A stretch of DNA of 53,185 bases from an uncultured Parafilimonas sp. (lineage in GTDB: Bacteria; Bacteroidota; Bacteroidia; Chitinophagales; Chitinophagaceae), in assembly GCA_903882935.1 (NCBI GenBank), contig CAIRZB010000091.1:1-53185 (forward strand). The letters are read 5' to 3'. Positions 18,276-27,088 of this stretch are shown piece by piece. The notes under the pieces are model-generated. The model was not told the origin of the DNA, searched no databases, and saw only the letters and a program-made list of their open reading frames with translations. Position 1 is the stretch's first letter. Each line of letters opens with the position of its first letter. A program made the translations under genes and the position numbers.

Positions 18276-18896
18276 ATGAAAAAGATATTTACCGCAGCCT
18301 GCTTGCTTATGATTGCTGCACAAGGCTTTGGCCAAAGCAACGCAACAGAAAATATGGCTACTAATGCCCAACCCAGCTTGGTTGATTCTATAACAGGAAC
18401 TGTATTGGTGTACGACACACCTACCATAACACCCTTGCAAACTGATGAATGTAAACTTGCGTTTGCTGCCAGTGTAAGAGGCCTTACTGCCACACCAGTA
18501 GCTGGTTTTGAGCTTGCCAATGCAGGCGCGCAAAAGGCCGTGCAGCCGTTGGTAAGTGTACAAACCAAGGGCAACCTGTATAGCTTTAAAAGGCAGTGGC
18601 CCGTATATGCCAGTTTTTTTGGTGCAGGGTTGGCCTATGGTACCGCAGAGGCATTAATATGGCACCCAAACAGCAGTAGCGCATTTTGGAACCCCTACAA
18701 AAGCTGGAAAACCGGTGGGGCTGTAGATGGTTACCATGCGGCAAGGGCGGTGGGTATTGCCTGTTTCATGGCAGGTGCGGTACTTTCTGTAAACGATATA
18801 AAACACCCATTCAGTTGGAGGATGCTTAAAAAAGTGGCCATTTGTTCTGCGGCATACTGGGCCGGGCAAATGATTACCTGGCACGCTGTAAAATAG
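18276..18896 (+). CDS. Exported or membrane protein of unknown function
   Basis: A 206-aa protein starting MKKIFTAACLLMIAAQGFGQ, a signal peptide. I chose this ATG over 18249 because the earlier one adds nine charged residues before the signal. A low-complexity mature N-terminus is followed by about three hydrophobic segments (YASFFGAGLAYGTAEALIW, VGIACFMAGAVLSV, VAICSAAYWAGQMITW). No known domain is recognised. The small paired gene upstream suggests a shared envelope role. Confidence 0.65.
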   Translation: MKKIFTAACLLMIAAQGFGQSNATENMATNAQPSLVDSITGTVLVYDTPTITPLQTDECKLAFAASVRGLTATPVAGFELANAGAQKAVQPLVSVQTKGNLYSFKRQWPVYASFFGAGLAYGTAEALIWHPNSSSAFWNPYKSWKTGGAVDGYHAARAVGIACFMAGAVLSVNDIKHPFSWRMLKKVAICSAAYWAGQMITWHAVK

Positions 18897-18989
18897 CCAG
18901 CCCGTTTTGTAAGCCGCCGCCAGTTTTTGCTATCACACCCGGCAAAAAAAAAGGACAACAATTTTTTAGCCACACCCAAAGCCAATTTT

Positions 18990-19394
18990 ATGCTTAAAAT
19001 AATAATTGCTGAAAACAATGCGGCCATTCGCCAAGGGGTAAAAAGGATATTGATGGGCGAATTTGCCGATGCAACAATTGATGAAGTGCTTACTGAGAAC
19101 GCGCTGTTGCAAACAATTGCAGATAATGAATACAGTTTAGTGATTGCAGATGTTTTAACACCCGGTACCAGCATTACCGAAGCTATTAAAAAAATGAAAA
19201 TGCTCCGTCCCAAAACCCCCGTTTTAGTGTTGAGTATGTATCCGTTTGACCACTATGCCGTTAGTTTTTTAAAAGCCGGGGCCAATGGTTATTTAACGGC
19301 CAGTTTGGTGCCGGAGAAACTTATTACAGCCGTGCGTACCGTATTAAAAGGCAAAACATTCCCCGCCCGCCAGGCACTCGTGCAGTGGTATTGA
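18990..19394 (+). CDS. Stand-alone degenerate receiver domain, truncated NarL-type paralogue
   Basis: A 134-aa protein closely similar to the first 115 residues of the full NarL-type regulator at 22429, but it stops before the linker and DNA-binding domain. The phosphate-accepting Asp is kept (D54 in SLVIADVLTPG). The acidic pair is changed to E8-N9 (IIIAENNAA, where the paralogue has IIIADDHAF), and the conserved Lys is replaced (GYLTASL against GYLSKSM). Phosphorylation is therefore doubtful; it may be a pseudo-receiver that competes for the kinase, or a decaying duplicate. I chose ATG 18990 because it aligns with the paralogue start. It lies just upstream of the kinase/regulator pair. Confidence 0.75.
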   Translation: MLKIIIAENNAAIRQGVKRILMGEFADATIDEVLTENALLQTIADNEYSLVIADVLTPGTSITEAIKKMKMLRPKTPVLVLSMYPFDHYAVSFLKAGANGYLTASLVPEKLITAVRTVLKGKTFPARQALVQWY

Positions 19395-19455
19395 GCAAAT
19401 GGGCAAAGCGCAATTGTACGCCAGGTTGGCCAATATAACATTCCCTAAAATTTTC

Positions 19456-19500
19456 CCGCAGTAATACGCCAAGGCCATCGGCTTTGGCGTATTACTGCGG
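19456..19500. terminator. Long 21-bp-stem hairpin
   Basis: The 45 nt form a hairpin of 21-bp arms with one G-U pair and an ATC loop (CCGCAGTAATACGCCAAGGC pairs with its complement up to 19500). It lies 60 bp after the receiver gene stop. No T tract follows, so it could be a terminator or an RNA-stabilising or mobile palindrome. Confidence 0.6.
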
Positions 19501-19585
19501 GGCTATAGTATGGGTTGGTTATACCAAGCACCCCCGCTGGGTTTGCAGCGGCGGCTGCCTTTTTTACAATAGGCTATTTTGCAAA

Positions 19586-19791
19586 GGGTAATAATTTTAA
19601 TGACTATCCCGCAATTTGGTTTAGCTGATTTTTTTTGAAAAAAAACCAAGGCTGTATGGTCAAGCCCATAATACATTTGTGGGGACACAACCGGGGGCTT
19701 TCGCCCGGATTTGTGTCTCCACAAATCCAATAAACGGAAATTTTTTTTACGCTTAAACCAAATTGCGGGATAGTCATTATAATTTTTACCC
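19586..19791. mobile_element. 206-bp palindromic MITE-like element with 38-bp terminal inverted repeats
   Basis: The ends are inverted repeats of 38 bp with only two mismatches (19586-19623 and 19754-19791; core GACTATCCCGCAATTTGGTT). Inside is a second inverted pair (ATTTGTGGGGACACAA against TTGTGTCTCCACAAAT) and a GC-rich inner hairpin (CCGGG..CCCGG). It has no coding capacity. I see no clear target-site duplication. The layout is that of a miniature inverted-repeat element, or of a strong cruciform structure. It sits about 80 bp upstream of the kinase gene. Confidence 0.65.
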
Positions 19792-19871
19792 TCACCTCAA
19801 ATTATAATAATGCCCACCCCATAATTGAATAACTTTAAATGCTTTTTAAAATTACTTTATAACGCCTTGCT

Positions 19872-22415
19872 ATGTACGTAGATGCCGAGAACTACCCCCA
19901 AGAATTTTTGAAACAAAAGGCTAAAGCCATTTTTACTCAATTTATTAATGCTAATGAGGTGCCGGATGAGGCCATTGTAAACAGCCTGGCTAAATTTTTA
20001 CAAGCTGAAGTATTGCAGCCTGCGTTGCAGGCAGCGGATGCTAACAAAGGCCAGCCGGTACAAACGGCTTCTGGTTTAACCATTACAGATGCACCCGGCA
20101 GTGGCCACGCAGCGTTTGCAAACCCAATGGGGCAAAAGGACGCACAAGCATTGTTGGTAGCCAATAATGAGCGGTTTACCTACATGATGGCCGCCACATT
20201 TGATGTTGTGTGGGATTGGGACATTGCCAGTAGTACAATTTATTACGGTGCTGCTTACCAAAAAATGTTTGGCTACGATGCGGGTTTGTATAAGTTTTCT
20301 TTAGAACGTGCGTTGCTGGAAGAGATAATTTATGCCGAAGACGTGCCTGCGGTGGAAAAGAGTTTGAATGATGCGCTGGCATCTACAAAAGACCATTGGC
20401 AAGCCGAATACCGGAGGCTAAAACAACGGGGCGGTTATGCAGTGGTAGCATCTAAGGCTATCATCATAAGAGATGCGGCGGGTAATGCCGTGCGGCTGGT
20501 GGGTGCTATGCAGGATATAACCAGCAGAAGAAACCTAATGACCGCGTTAAATAACAGCGTTGAAAAAATATGGTCGCTGTTACAAAATGTTTCGGATATT
20601 ATTACACTGGTTGACAAACATGGCGTTATACAGTACCAAAGTACTGCCGACAAGGAAGTGTTGGGCTACGACGAATTTGAAGTGGTGGGGCGTAATATTT
20701 ATAGTTTACTGCACCCCGACGACAAGCACTTGATTAATATTGATGCAGACAGCCTGCCCGACAGTCCGTTGCAGAGGCAGTTTGCAGAGTGCCGGATGTT
20801 GCATAAAAATGGCAGTTATGTTTTTCTTGAAATGCAGTTAAATAACCAACTAAACAACACTGCCATAAGAGGGGTTATTTTAACCAGCCATAACATTACG
20901 CAACGCAAGAAAAGAGACGAAGAAAAAAATGAATTGCTGCATAGGCTTAGGGTGGAAAATGAAGAAAAGCAAAACTATGCCGAAGCTTTAGAACGTTCGG
21001 AAAAACGGTATAAATTTCTTTTTGAAAACAGCCCGGCCCCCATGTTGATGTGGGATTTTAAAACGTTGAATATATTGGACGCCAACTGGGAGCTGTTAAA
21101 AAAGTATGGGTATAGCCGCCAAGAGTTTTTAAAACTAAATATAAAGCAAATCAGGCCTGTTGAAGATGTGCCGCTCATCATTGCAGCTACCGAAAATATT
21201 GACACATATGGGGTAAACCATAAGCGGGTTTGGCGGCATTGCAAAAAAAGTGGCGAGGTAATGTTTGTGGAGGTCTCCGCCAACTTGGTGGAGTGGGACG
21301 GCCGTGTGGTGTCAGTTAACCATATTAACGATATTACCGAAAAATTGACAACCGAAAATGCGTTAAAGGAATCGGAGGCACGCTACCGGCTGTTATTTTA
21401 CAAAAGCCCCTTGCCCAAGTTGATTTACGATGTTAACACGCTGCAAATTGTGGATGCCAATGATGCGTTTTTGGTTGATTATGGCTATAGTTTGCCCGAA
21501 TTGGTTTTACTTACACTTAAGCCGTTGCTGTTGCCTAAGGAGTTGAAGCGCTTTACACAAATGCACGATGGCAACCAAAGCCAAAGCCAAGCCCTGGCTA
21601 ATTGGGGAATGTTTACATTTAAGCGGAGGAATAAGCAAAAGCTGATTGCGGACGTGTATGCCAACGAAATTTCATATAAAGGGGCAGAATGTATCCTACT
21701 ATCCTGTATTAATGCAACCGACCGGGTGGCTACACAGGAAAAAATAAAAAAAACCTCGGAGCGGTTGCGGGAGCTGGCCACATACCTGAATGACATAAGG
21801 GAAGACGATAGGGCCAGCATTGCACGCGAGATACACGACGAGCTGGGCCAGCAATTAACCGGGCTTAAAATGGACGTGCACTGGCTTAAAGAAGAGATGC
21901 CAACACTTACTGCCGAAACGAAGCTGCAATTTGAAAGTATCCTAAAACTGATTGACCGCACGATTGGCACCGTGCGAAAAATTTCAACGGAGCTTAGGCC
22001 TATTATGCTGGATGACCTAGGCCTGCTGGAAACCTTGCGGTTACACAGCCAAGCGTATGAGAAAAGATTTGGCATAAAAGTAGAGTTTGTTACCAACCTA
22101 ACAGATTTACCCGTACCCCCCAAAACAGCCATTAATATTTTCAGGGTATTTCAGGAGTCACTTACCAATATTGCCCGGCATGCCGGTGCCACCCAGGTGT
22201 ACTGCAACATTAAGTGCAACAACAATAAATTTATTCTAACAATAAAGGATGACGGCAAAGGTTTTGATACGATGCAAGTAGCGGAGAAAAAAACACTGGG
22301 CCTGCTTGGCATGCGCGAACGCATAATAATGCTGGAAGGCGATTTTGTTATACATAGCCGCCACGGTGCCGGAACAGAAGTGGTAGTTACCATACCTTTG
22401 GCAGCGGCAAAATAA
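19872..22415 (+). CDS. Multi-PAS sensor histidine kinase (HisKA_3/NarX-like)
   Basis: An 847-aa kinase without predicted transmembrane segments, so probably cytoplasmic. About four PAS domains lie in tandem (near 95-215, 230-345, 375-495, 500-605), several with PAC-type ends (GAMQDIT, SVNHINDIT). The dimerisation/phosphotransfer domain is of NarX/DesK type with the phosphorylated His at 655 (AREIHDELGQQLTGLKMDV). The ATPase domain has NIARHAGATQVYCNI and DDGKGFD (near 793). It phosphorylates a NarL-type partner; the regulator gene starts 13 bp after the stop, so the pair is almost certainly co-transcribed. The signal is unknown; PAS folds suggest redox, oxygen or a small ligand. Confidence 0.93.
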   Translation: MYVDAENYPQEFLKQKAKAIFTQFINANEVPDEAIVNSLAKFLQAEVLQPALQAADANKGQPVQTASGLTITDAPGSGHAAFANPMGQKDAQALLVANNERFTYMMAATFDVVWDWDIASSTIYYGAAYQKMFGYDAGLYKFSLERALLEEIIYAEDVPAVEKSLNDALASTKDHWQAEYRRLKQRGGYAVVASKAIIIRDAAGNAVRLVGAMQDITSRRNLMTALNNSVEKIWSLLQNVSDIITLVDKHGVIQYQSTADKEVLGYDEFEVVGRNIYSLLHPDDKHLINIDADSLPDSPLQRQFAECRMLHKNGSYVFLEMQLNNQLNNTAIRGVILTSHNITQRKKRDEEKNELLHRLRVENEEKQNYAEALERSEKRYKFLFENSPAPMLMWDFKTLNILDANWELLKKYGYSRQEFLKLNIKQIRPVEDVPLIIAATENIDTYGVNHKRVWRHCKKSGEVMFVEVSANLVEWDGRVVSVNHINDITEKLTTENALKESEARYRLLFYKSPLPKLIYDVNTLQIVDANDAFLVDYGYSLPELVLLTLKPLLLPKELKRFTQMHDGNQSQSQALANWGMFTFKRRNKQKLIADVYANEISYKGAECILLSCINATDRVATQEKIKKTSERLRELATYLNDIREDDRASIAREIHDELGQQLTGLKMDVHWLKEEMPTLTAETKLQFESILKLIDRTIGTVRKISTELRPIMLDDLGLLETLRLHSQAYEKRFGIKVEFVTNLTDLPVPPKTAINIFRVFQESLTNIARHAGATQVYCNIKCNNNKFILTIKDDGKGFDTMQVAEKKTLGLLGMRERIIMLEGDFVIHSRHGAGTEVVVTIPLAAAK

Positions 22416-22428
22416 ATAATAATGTACT

Positions 22429-23055
22429 ATGCGGATAATTATTGCAGACGACCACGCATTTTTACGACAGGGCGTTGAGCGTATTTTGCGGAAGGAATTT
22501 CCCACGGCCGAAATTGACGAGGTGGCCGATGGGGAAGATTTGGTTAAGAAGGTGATGCAATACCAATACGACTTGGTAATTTCCGACGTGTCGATGCCGG
22601 GCCGGGGTGGCATGGAGGCCTTGCACGCCATAAAGGAGCAGTACCCCAAGTTGCCTGTGTTGATGCTGAGCATGTACCCGGAAGACCATTATGCGTTGCG
22701 CGCGTTAAAAGCCGGCGCAAGCGGTTATTTAAGCAAAAGCATGGCACCGGAGGAATTGATTACCGCCGTGCGCCGTGTATTAATGGGGCGCAAGTACATT
22801 ACAGCCTCTGTGGCCGAACTGCTTACCGACCAATTTTCGGAGCCTGAGGGCAAGCTGCCCCACGAAACACTGTCTGACAGGGAGTTTGAAGTACTTAAGC
22901 TGCTGGCCACGGGCATGGGTTTGTCGGACATAGGTAAAACGCTTTTTATCAGCGCCACCACCGTAAGTACTTACAGAACAAGGATATTGGAGAAAATGAA
23001 CCTTAAAACAAACGCCGACCTTATACGGTATGCGTTGGAAAACGGATTGTTTTAA
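22429..23055 (+). CDS. NarL/FixJ-family response regulator
   Basis: A 208-aa regulator: receiver domain at 1-120 with acidic pair D7-D8, phosphate acceptor D53 (LVISDVSMPG) and K103 (GYLSKSM), then a LuxR-type helix-turn-helix at about 145-205 (LSDREFEVLKLLATG, ISATTVSTYRTRILEKMN). It is the cognate output of the PAS kinase immediately upstream. Its receiver is the intact relative of the truncated receiver at 18990. Confidence 0.95.
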   Translation: MRIIIADDHAFLRQGVERILRKEFPTAEIDEVADGEDLVKKVMQYQYDLVISDVSMPGRGGMEALHAIKEQYPKLPVLMLSMYPEDHYALRALKAGASGYLSKSMAPEELITAVRRVLMGRKYITASVAELLTDQFSEPEGKLPHETLSDREFEVLKLLATGMGLSDIGKTLFISATTVSTYRTRILEKMNLKTNADLIRYALENGLF

Positions 23056-23118
23056 TATTGGGCAGCCTAGGTTAATCGTGGGTTTATTGTAAAAATCTTA
23101 TATGCTGCAAATAGTGCA

Positions 23119-23256
23119 CTACTTGTTTTTTCTGCATCGGTCGCTGCAATATTTTACTTCGTGCCATACCTTCTCCCATTTTTTTCGCCAGGTAAAAGGC
23201 CTGTTGCAGGTTAGGCAGGTTTTGGTGGGCAGGTTTTCTTTTTTTATGGCTTTCAT
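23119..23256 (-). CDS. DUF2256-type small zinc-finger protein
   Basis: A 45-aa protein, [20 protein letters not shown] at the start and [11 protein letters not shown] at the end. It has a CxxC pair and a second C-x3-C pair flanking an aromatic [11 protein letters not shown] core, the pattern of DUF2256, a tiny family often found beside photolyase-related genes. Its ATG overlaps the stop of the upstream photolyase-related gene (ATGA, 23253-23256), which indicates translational coupling. The role is unknown; a zinc-binding partner of the photolyase or nucleic acid is an inference. Confidence 0.85.
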   Translation of the reverse strand: MKAIKKENLPTKTCLTCNRPFTWRKKWEKVWHEVKYCSDRCRKNK

Positions 23257-24749
23257 ACGGTTGGTTGGGTGTTTAACTGTTGTAAAAATTGCTCCGCATT
23301 GGCTAAATGCAGCTGCTGCTTGGCGGGCGGCATTTTATCAAACGTGTTTACCAGCATGCCCAAGCGGGGGTTTTTTAGAAAAAAGCTGCGGTGTGTATGC
23401 ATAAACCGCCAAAACACCCCATCCCATACCGGCTGCCAATCACCTTTCGGGTAATCGCTCATTTTCATCAAATAATTACTGCCGCTTATATAGGGTTTTG
23501 TTGTCATCAGGCCGCCATCCGCAAACTGTGTCATGCCATACACGTTGGGTACCATCACCCAATCGTAGGCATCAATAAACATCTCCATAAACCACCTGTA
23601 CACTTCATCAGGGTTAAACTCGCACAGCAACATAAAATTGCCCAGCACCATCAGCCTTTCAATGTGGTGGCAATACCCTGTTTGCAAAATTTTTTTAATG
23701 GTAATGTCAACCGGTGCAATGCCTGTGTCGCCTGTCCAAAAGCTTCGGGGTATGCTGCGGGTAAATTTCCAATAGTTGGCGGTGCGTTGCCTGGTGCCTT
23801 CGCGCACATACACCATGCGTATAAACTCCCGCCAGCCCATTATTTGCCGTATAAAACCTTCCAGCGAGTTTAGCGGAATATTGAACTCTTTTGCAGCCCC
23901 TAACGCAGCTTGCATAATTTGCGCTGGTTGCAGCAGGCCTATATTAAGCATGGGCGTTAATACCGAATGGTGCAGCACCGCTTCCTTCGCTACAATGGCA
24001 TCCTCATACGCACCAAATTTTTCAAACCGGGTTCTTAAAAAACCAGCCAGCCAATGTTCTGCGTCGGCAAAGGTTACTACAAATAAACAGGTGCTGTCTG
24101 CGCTGCCGTAGTTGTTGGCAAAATGCTCGCGCACATAGTGTTTGGCTTCGCTTATAAAGCTGTTTTCCTTGGGTAATGGCAATGCGGGTACCTTTTCTTT
24201 TGGCGGAAACTTTTGCCGGTTTTCCGCATCAAACGTCCATTTTCCGCCTATGGGCTGGCCGTTGTCTTCCAGCAAAATATTCCGCTGCTTGCGTTGCCAG
24301 GTGTAAAAATCTGTTTGAAAATATGTTTTCTTTTGGTTGAAATATGCATCCACACCCTGCGGCGTGTTTAAAAAATTGGGGTTGTTGTAAAGGTGCAGGG
24401 TTATGTTGTTTTTGTCGCACGCCTGCCGCATGCGTTTAAGCAGCCAATCATCCGCAGGCTCTGCCATGTGCATGTGGGCAACGGCTTGTTCTGCAAGTTG
24501 GGCAACCAACACCCTGCAATCATTTTCTTGCGTGTGGGTTTCAACATACCGCACTGTAAAGCCGTTTTGTTGCAGCCAGTTTTCGTAAAACTTCATGCTG
24601 GTCCGGTGCAATACCAGCTTTTGCTGGTGAAAATTGCATTGCCTAAAAAACAACCATTCTTCCACCAGGTACACCTGCCTGCCTTGTAGCAATGCCGGGT
24701 GTTGCTGGTATAACTGATGCGGAAAAACAACCGTAACTGCGTTTGCCAT
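23253..24749 (-). CDS. Cryptochrome/photolyase-family (DPRP-type) protein lacking iron-sulfur cysteines
   Basis: A 498-aa protein of the deoxyribodipyrimidine photolyase-related family (the PhrB/FeS-BCP group): an N-terminal Rossmann-type antenna domain ([14 protein letters not shown]) and a C-terminal FAD domain with [25 protein letters not shown] and [13 protein letters not shown]. Characterised members carry a [4Fe-4S] cluster on four cysteines, three of them in an MSDYCxxC..C loop. Here that loop is short and reads [15 protein letters not shown], without cysteine. The protein is expected to bind FAD and use light for repair of (6-4) photoproducts or for signalling, without the cluster. 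I chose ATG 24749 (MANAVTVVF) over 24794. It is coupled to DUF2256. Confidence 0.92.
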   Translation of the reverse strand: MANAVTVVFPHQLYQQHPALLQGRQVYLVEEWLFFRQCNFHQQKLVLHRTSMKFYENWLQQNGFTVRYVETHTQENDCRVLVAQLAEQAVAHMHMAEPADDWLLKRMRQACDKNNITLHLYNNPNFLNTPQGVDAYFNQKKTYFQTDFYTWQRKQRNILLEDNGQPIGGKWTFDAENRQKFPPKEKVPALPLPKENSFISEAKHYVREHFANNYGSADSTCLFVVTFADAEHWLAGFLRTRFEKFGAYEDAIVAKEAVLHHSVLTPMLNIGLLQPAQIMQAALGAAKEFNIPLNSLEGFIRQIMGWREFIRMVYVREGTRQRTANYWKFTRSIPRSFWTGDTGIAPVDITIKKILQTGYCHHIERLMVLGNFMLLCEFNPDEVYRWFMEMFIDAYDWVMVPNVYGMTQFADGGLMTTKPYISGSNYLMKMSDYPKGDWQPVWDGVFWRFMHTHRSFFLKNPRLGMLVNTFDKMPPAKQQLHLANAEQFLQQLNTQPTV

Positions 24750-25140
24750 GCAGTTGTAAACAATATTGGGGGTGTAAAGTTTAATCAACAACAAGTTTGT
24801 CTACCAGTAATTCGGTTAGGTTTCATGGGCAGCTAGCTGAGTGCATAATCTGATTTTAGGCACCCAAAAACGATTATCTAAATGCAATTCCGGAAACCTG
24901 CCGACGCAACCAGTATATTGGCAAGTTAACTTTGTTCAAATCGCCCCTTAACGAACAACGCCTTGCCCGAAAAGCAGCTATTTTTCGCCATTTTTATAAC
25001 CAATAACCCAATATTTCAATAATTTTTGCCGGTGAAATGGCCGTTGCGGATAAAAATATTTTGGGGCTGAAACACTTTGTTTACAAGGGGTTATGTGAAA
25101 ATAGCAGTGCTTAGGCATAATAAAAACAGTTAGAACTTGA
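24750..25140. other. Spacer upstream of the photolyase gene
   Basis: About 390 bp of AT-rich sequence. It should hold the photolyase promoter, read leftward. I found no gene, clear box pair or strong hairpin. Confidence 0.4.
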
Positions 25141-25172
25141 TTTGCATTGCCCTATAACGGGTTGTACTTTTA
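25141..25172 (+). promoter_or_regulatory. Probable Bacteroidota promoter
   Basis: TTTG (25141-25144) and TACTTTTA (25165-25172) are separated by 20 nt, close to the -33/-7 consensus TTTG..TAnnTTTG. No protein gene follows on this strand before the repeat array, only very short frames. Confidence 0.5.
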
Positions 25173-25178
25173 CATTGT

Positions 25179-25308
25179 TAACGGGAAGTAAAGTAGATGA
25201 AGGGCAGCAAATGAAAGAAACCCGCTAACAACCAAAAAGATTTTTAAGACTTTTCATATGGCAAGCAATCGTTAGAGGTCGTCTGTTTCTACAGAGGATC
25301 TTTTTTTT
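25179..25308 (+). ncRNA. Candidate small RNA of about 130 nt
   Basis: The stretch from just after the promoter-like pair to a terminator-like end has no real gene. The end is a hairpin (TCGTCTGT, loop TTCT, ACAGAGGA; one mismatch, 25279-25298) followed at 25301 by eight T. Two tiny frames (5 codons each) start inside it. No known RNA family is recognised. It is a candidate only, based on promoter and terminator signals. Confidence 0.35.
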
Positions 25309-25397
25309 GCGCCTATCTCTTGCACTGCTCCTCTACGCGCCATTTTATGATTGCCGCAATTATCTATTACTATCAGCAATCTACTTGGGCTACCATT

Positions 25398-25740
25398 TTT
25401 TCTCCGCCGTTGTTGGGTGTTTTCACCAACAACGAACATATTAGACTGCCAAAAGGATGTTGGGAAACTTTGTTAGTGAAAACACCAACAAAGGCGGAAA
25501 AGGCCAAGTTTTTTAAATGACGTTTCTATATCTTGGTTGGATGCTAATTGTTCTTCGCCGTTGTTGGGTGTTTTCACCAACAACGAACATAATAGCCTGC
25601 CAAAAGGATGTTGGGAAACTTTGTTGGTGAAAACACCAACAAAGGCGGAAAGGCGAAGTTTTTTCAATGACGTTTCTATATCTTGGTTGGATACTGATTG
25701 TTCTTCGCCGTTGTTGGGTGTTTTCACCAACAACGAAACT
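25398..25740. repeat. Tandem ~150-bp hairpin array (about 2.3 units)
   Basis: The core GTTGTTGGGTGTTTTCACCA occurs three times (starts near 25409, 25560, 25710) with a period of 150-151 bp. Each unit has two hairpins. One is GTTGTTGG..CCAACAAC. The other is perfect, CTTTGTTGGTG, loop AAAA, CACCAACAAAG. The second is nearly the reverse complement of the first, so each unit is a large inverted repeat bounded by CTTCGCC and GGCGAAG. Frames on both strands read through the units and are translated repeat. Confidence 0.8.
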
Positions 25741-25835
25741 ACAGCATCCCAGAAAGCGAGGTTTGCCCCAAGGTTCATTCAATGTTGAATGTAAGGTTAT
25801 GGGGTGCCAAACCTAATAAATGGAAAGCTTACTCA

Positions 25836-27088
25836 TCAATCATCGCCCAAGTTTTTAAATTCATCTTCAATATCAGCTATTTCGGGTAATTGCGATTTTA
25901 ACTCTTCTGGCACGGCTTTGCTTATTTGATAGTCGGATACACCGATGGCGTTGCTGTACCCACGAAGGCTGTATTCGGCTACCACCTCATTTTTGCCCTT
26001 GCAAAGCAGCAGGCCAATGGTGTCGTTATCGCCTGGTGTTTTAAGCTTGTCGTTTACCACGTTAATGTAAAAATTAAGCCTGCTGGCATCTCCCGGCTCA
26101 AAAAGCCGTGCTTTAAGTTCAACCACCACTAGCAGTGCAGCCGAGTATGGTAAAACAATAGGTCGGCATAAAAATCTTGTTGGCCTATTTCAAAATGCAC
26201 CTGCCGGCCAATAAAGGCAAAACCCTGCCCAAGCTCTAGTAAAAATTTGGTAACATGGTTAGCCAGTTGCTCCTCGATATTGCGCTCGTCCGCCTTTTCT
26301 TTTGCCTGCACAAAGTCGAATATATAGGGGTCTTTAAGCAGGTAATTTGCAAAGTCTGACTGTGGGGGTGGCAGTGTGCGGCTAAAGTTGGTTATTTTCT
26401 TGGCTACTACCTGCCTTTCAAACAAACTGTTTTCAATTTGTATGGCCAATATGTTGCGGCTGTTGCCATGCTCCAAACTGTTTAGCATATACCAAAAGCG
26501 CTTGCCAAGGTGTGGTTCCTTATCCATCAGCACTACATGGTGCGACCAGCTAATTTTTGCTACAATGCACTGCTTAAAAAGCACTTCTGCCATTTGCGCA
26601 ACAGGTTGCTGTGTAATTGTATTTTCCGTTCCCTGTAATTGTGCAGCAGGTTGCTGCGCAATTATAAAATTATCATGTGCCAATTGCGCAACAGGTTGTT
26701 GCGTAATTATAACTTCCTCATTATCAAAGGTTAATAATTGGGCAACAACCTGTTGCGTAATTGGGTTTGCCTTTTTCAGCTCCCCTTCAATCTGTATAAA
26801 ACGGTTAACCGTTACCACAGTATAGGTTGCGGCAAATTGTTTCATGTATAACAGGTTGCGGCGGGAGAAACCTTTCAGCATAGGGAATTCCTTTTTCAAA
26901 TCCCCGGCTAATCTTTCTATTATTTTGCCGCCCCACCCCTCGGCTTTTTGATTATCCAAAATATACTGGCCAAGCTGCCAATACAGCCATAGCATCTGGC
27001 TGTTGGCAGCCGATACTGTTTTTACCTGGGCTTCTTGTATTTTAGTTTTTATGTCAAGAAGTAGTTCTTTATAATCGTTGTACTGCAT
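25836..27088 (-). pseudogene. DUF1016 (YhcG-like) PDDEXK nuclease gene with a frameshift
   Basis: The 5' part (27088 to 26129, 319 codons) has the DUF1016 N-terminal helical region (MLWLYWQLGQYILDNQ, GWGGKIIERLAGDLKKEF) and the start of the nuclease domain (GQGFAFIGRQVHFEIGQQDF, YADLLFYHTRLHC), then stops. The frame resumes one base off as VVVELKARLFEPGDASRLNF.. to the end (25836). The paralogue at 37.3 kb reads HTRLKCYVVIELK without interruption, so loss of one base after TGCTA (about 26130) explains the break. Family members are PD-(D/E)xK nuclease-like proteins of uncertain role, often linked to mobile or restriction loci; none is nearby. The middle contains four 27-bp palindromes that encode ITQQPVAQL-like peptides. 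Confidence 0.85.
26592..26762. repeat. Four in-frame 27-bp coding palindromes in the DUF1016 gene
   Basis: Located at 26592-26618, 26637-26663, 26682-26708 and 26736-26762. Each is a 12-bp arm, a 3-nt loop (GGT or ACC) and a 12-bp arm, for example AATTGCGCAACA, GGT, TGTTGCGTAATT. All are exactly nine codons and keep the frame, encoding variants of ITQQPVAQL. The intervening segments (9-12 codons) differ from one another. Confidence 0.85.

Noticed and set aside
25398-25740. CRISPR array or integron attC sites
   Set aside because: Units are 150 bp with conserved spacers and internal palindromes, without short equal repeats separated by unique spacers, cas genes or an integrase.
25473-25788. 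Overlapping frames on both strands rich in VGENTQQRRR-like or VKTPTKAE-like repeats
   Set aside because: They are translations of the 150-bp hairpin array; both strands are open because of the repeat composition.
26129-27088. The DUF1016 genes as part of a restriction-modification or toxin-antitoxin locus
   Set aside because: No methyltransferase of DNA type, restriction subunit or small antitoxin gene adjoins either copy in this window.
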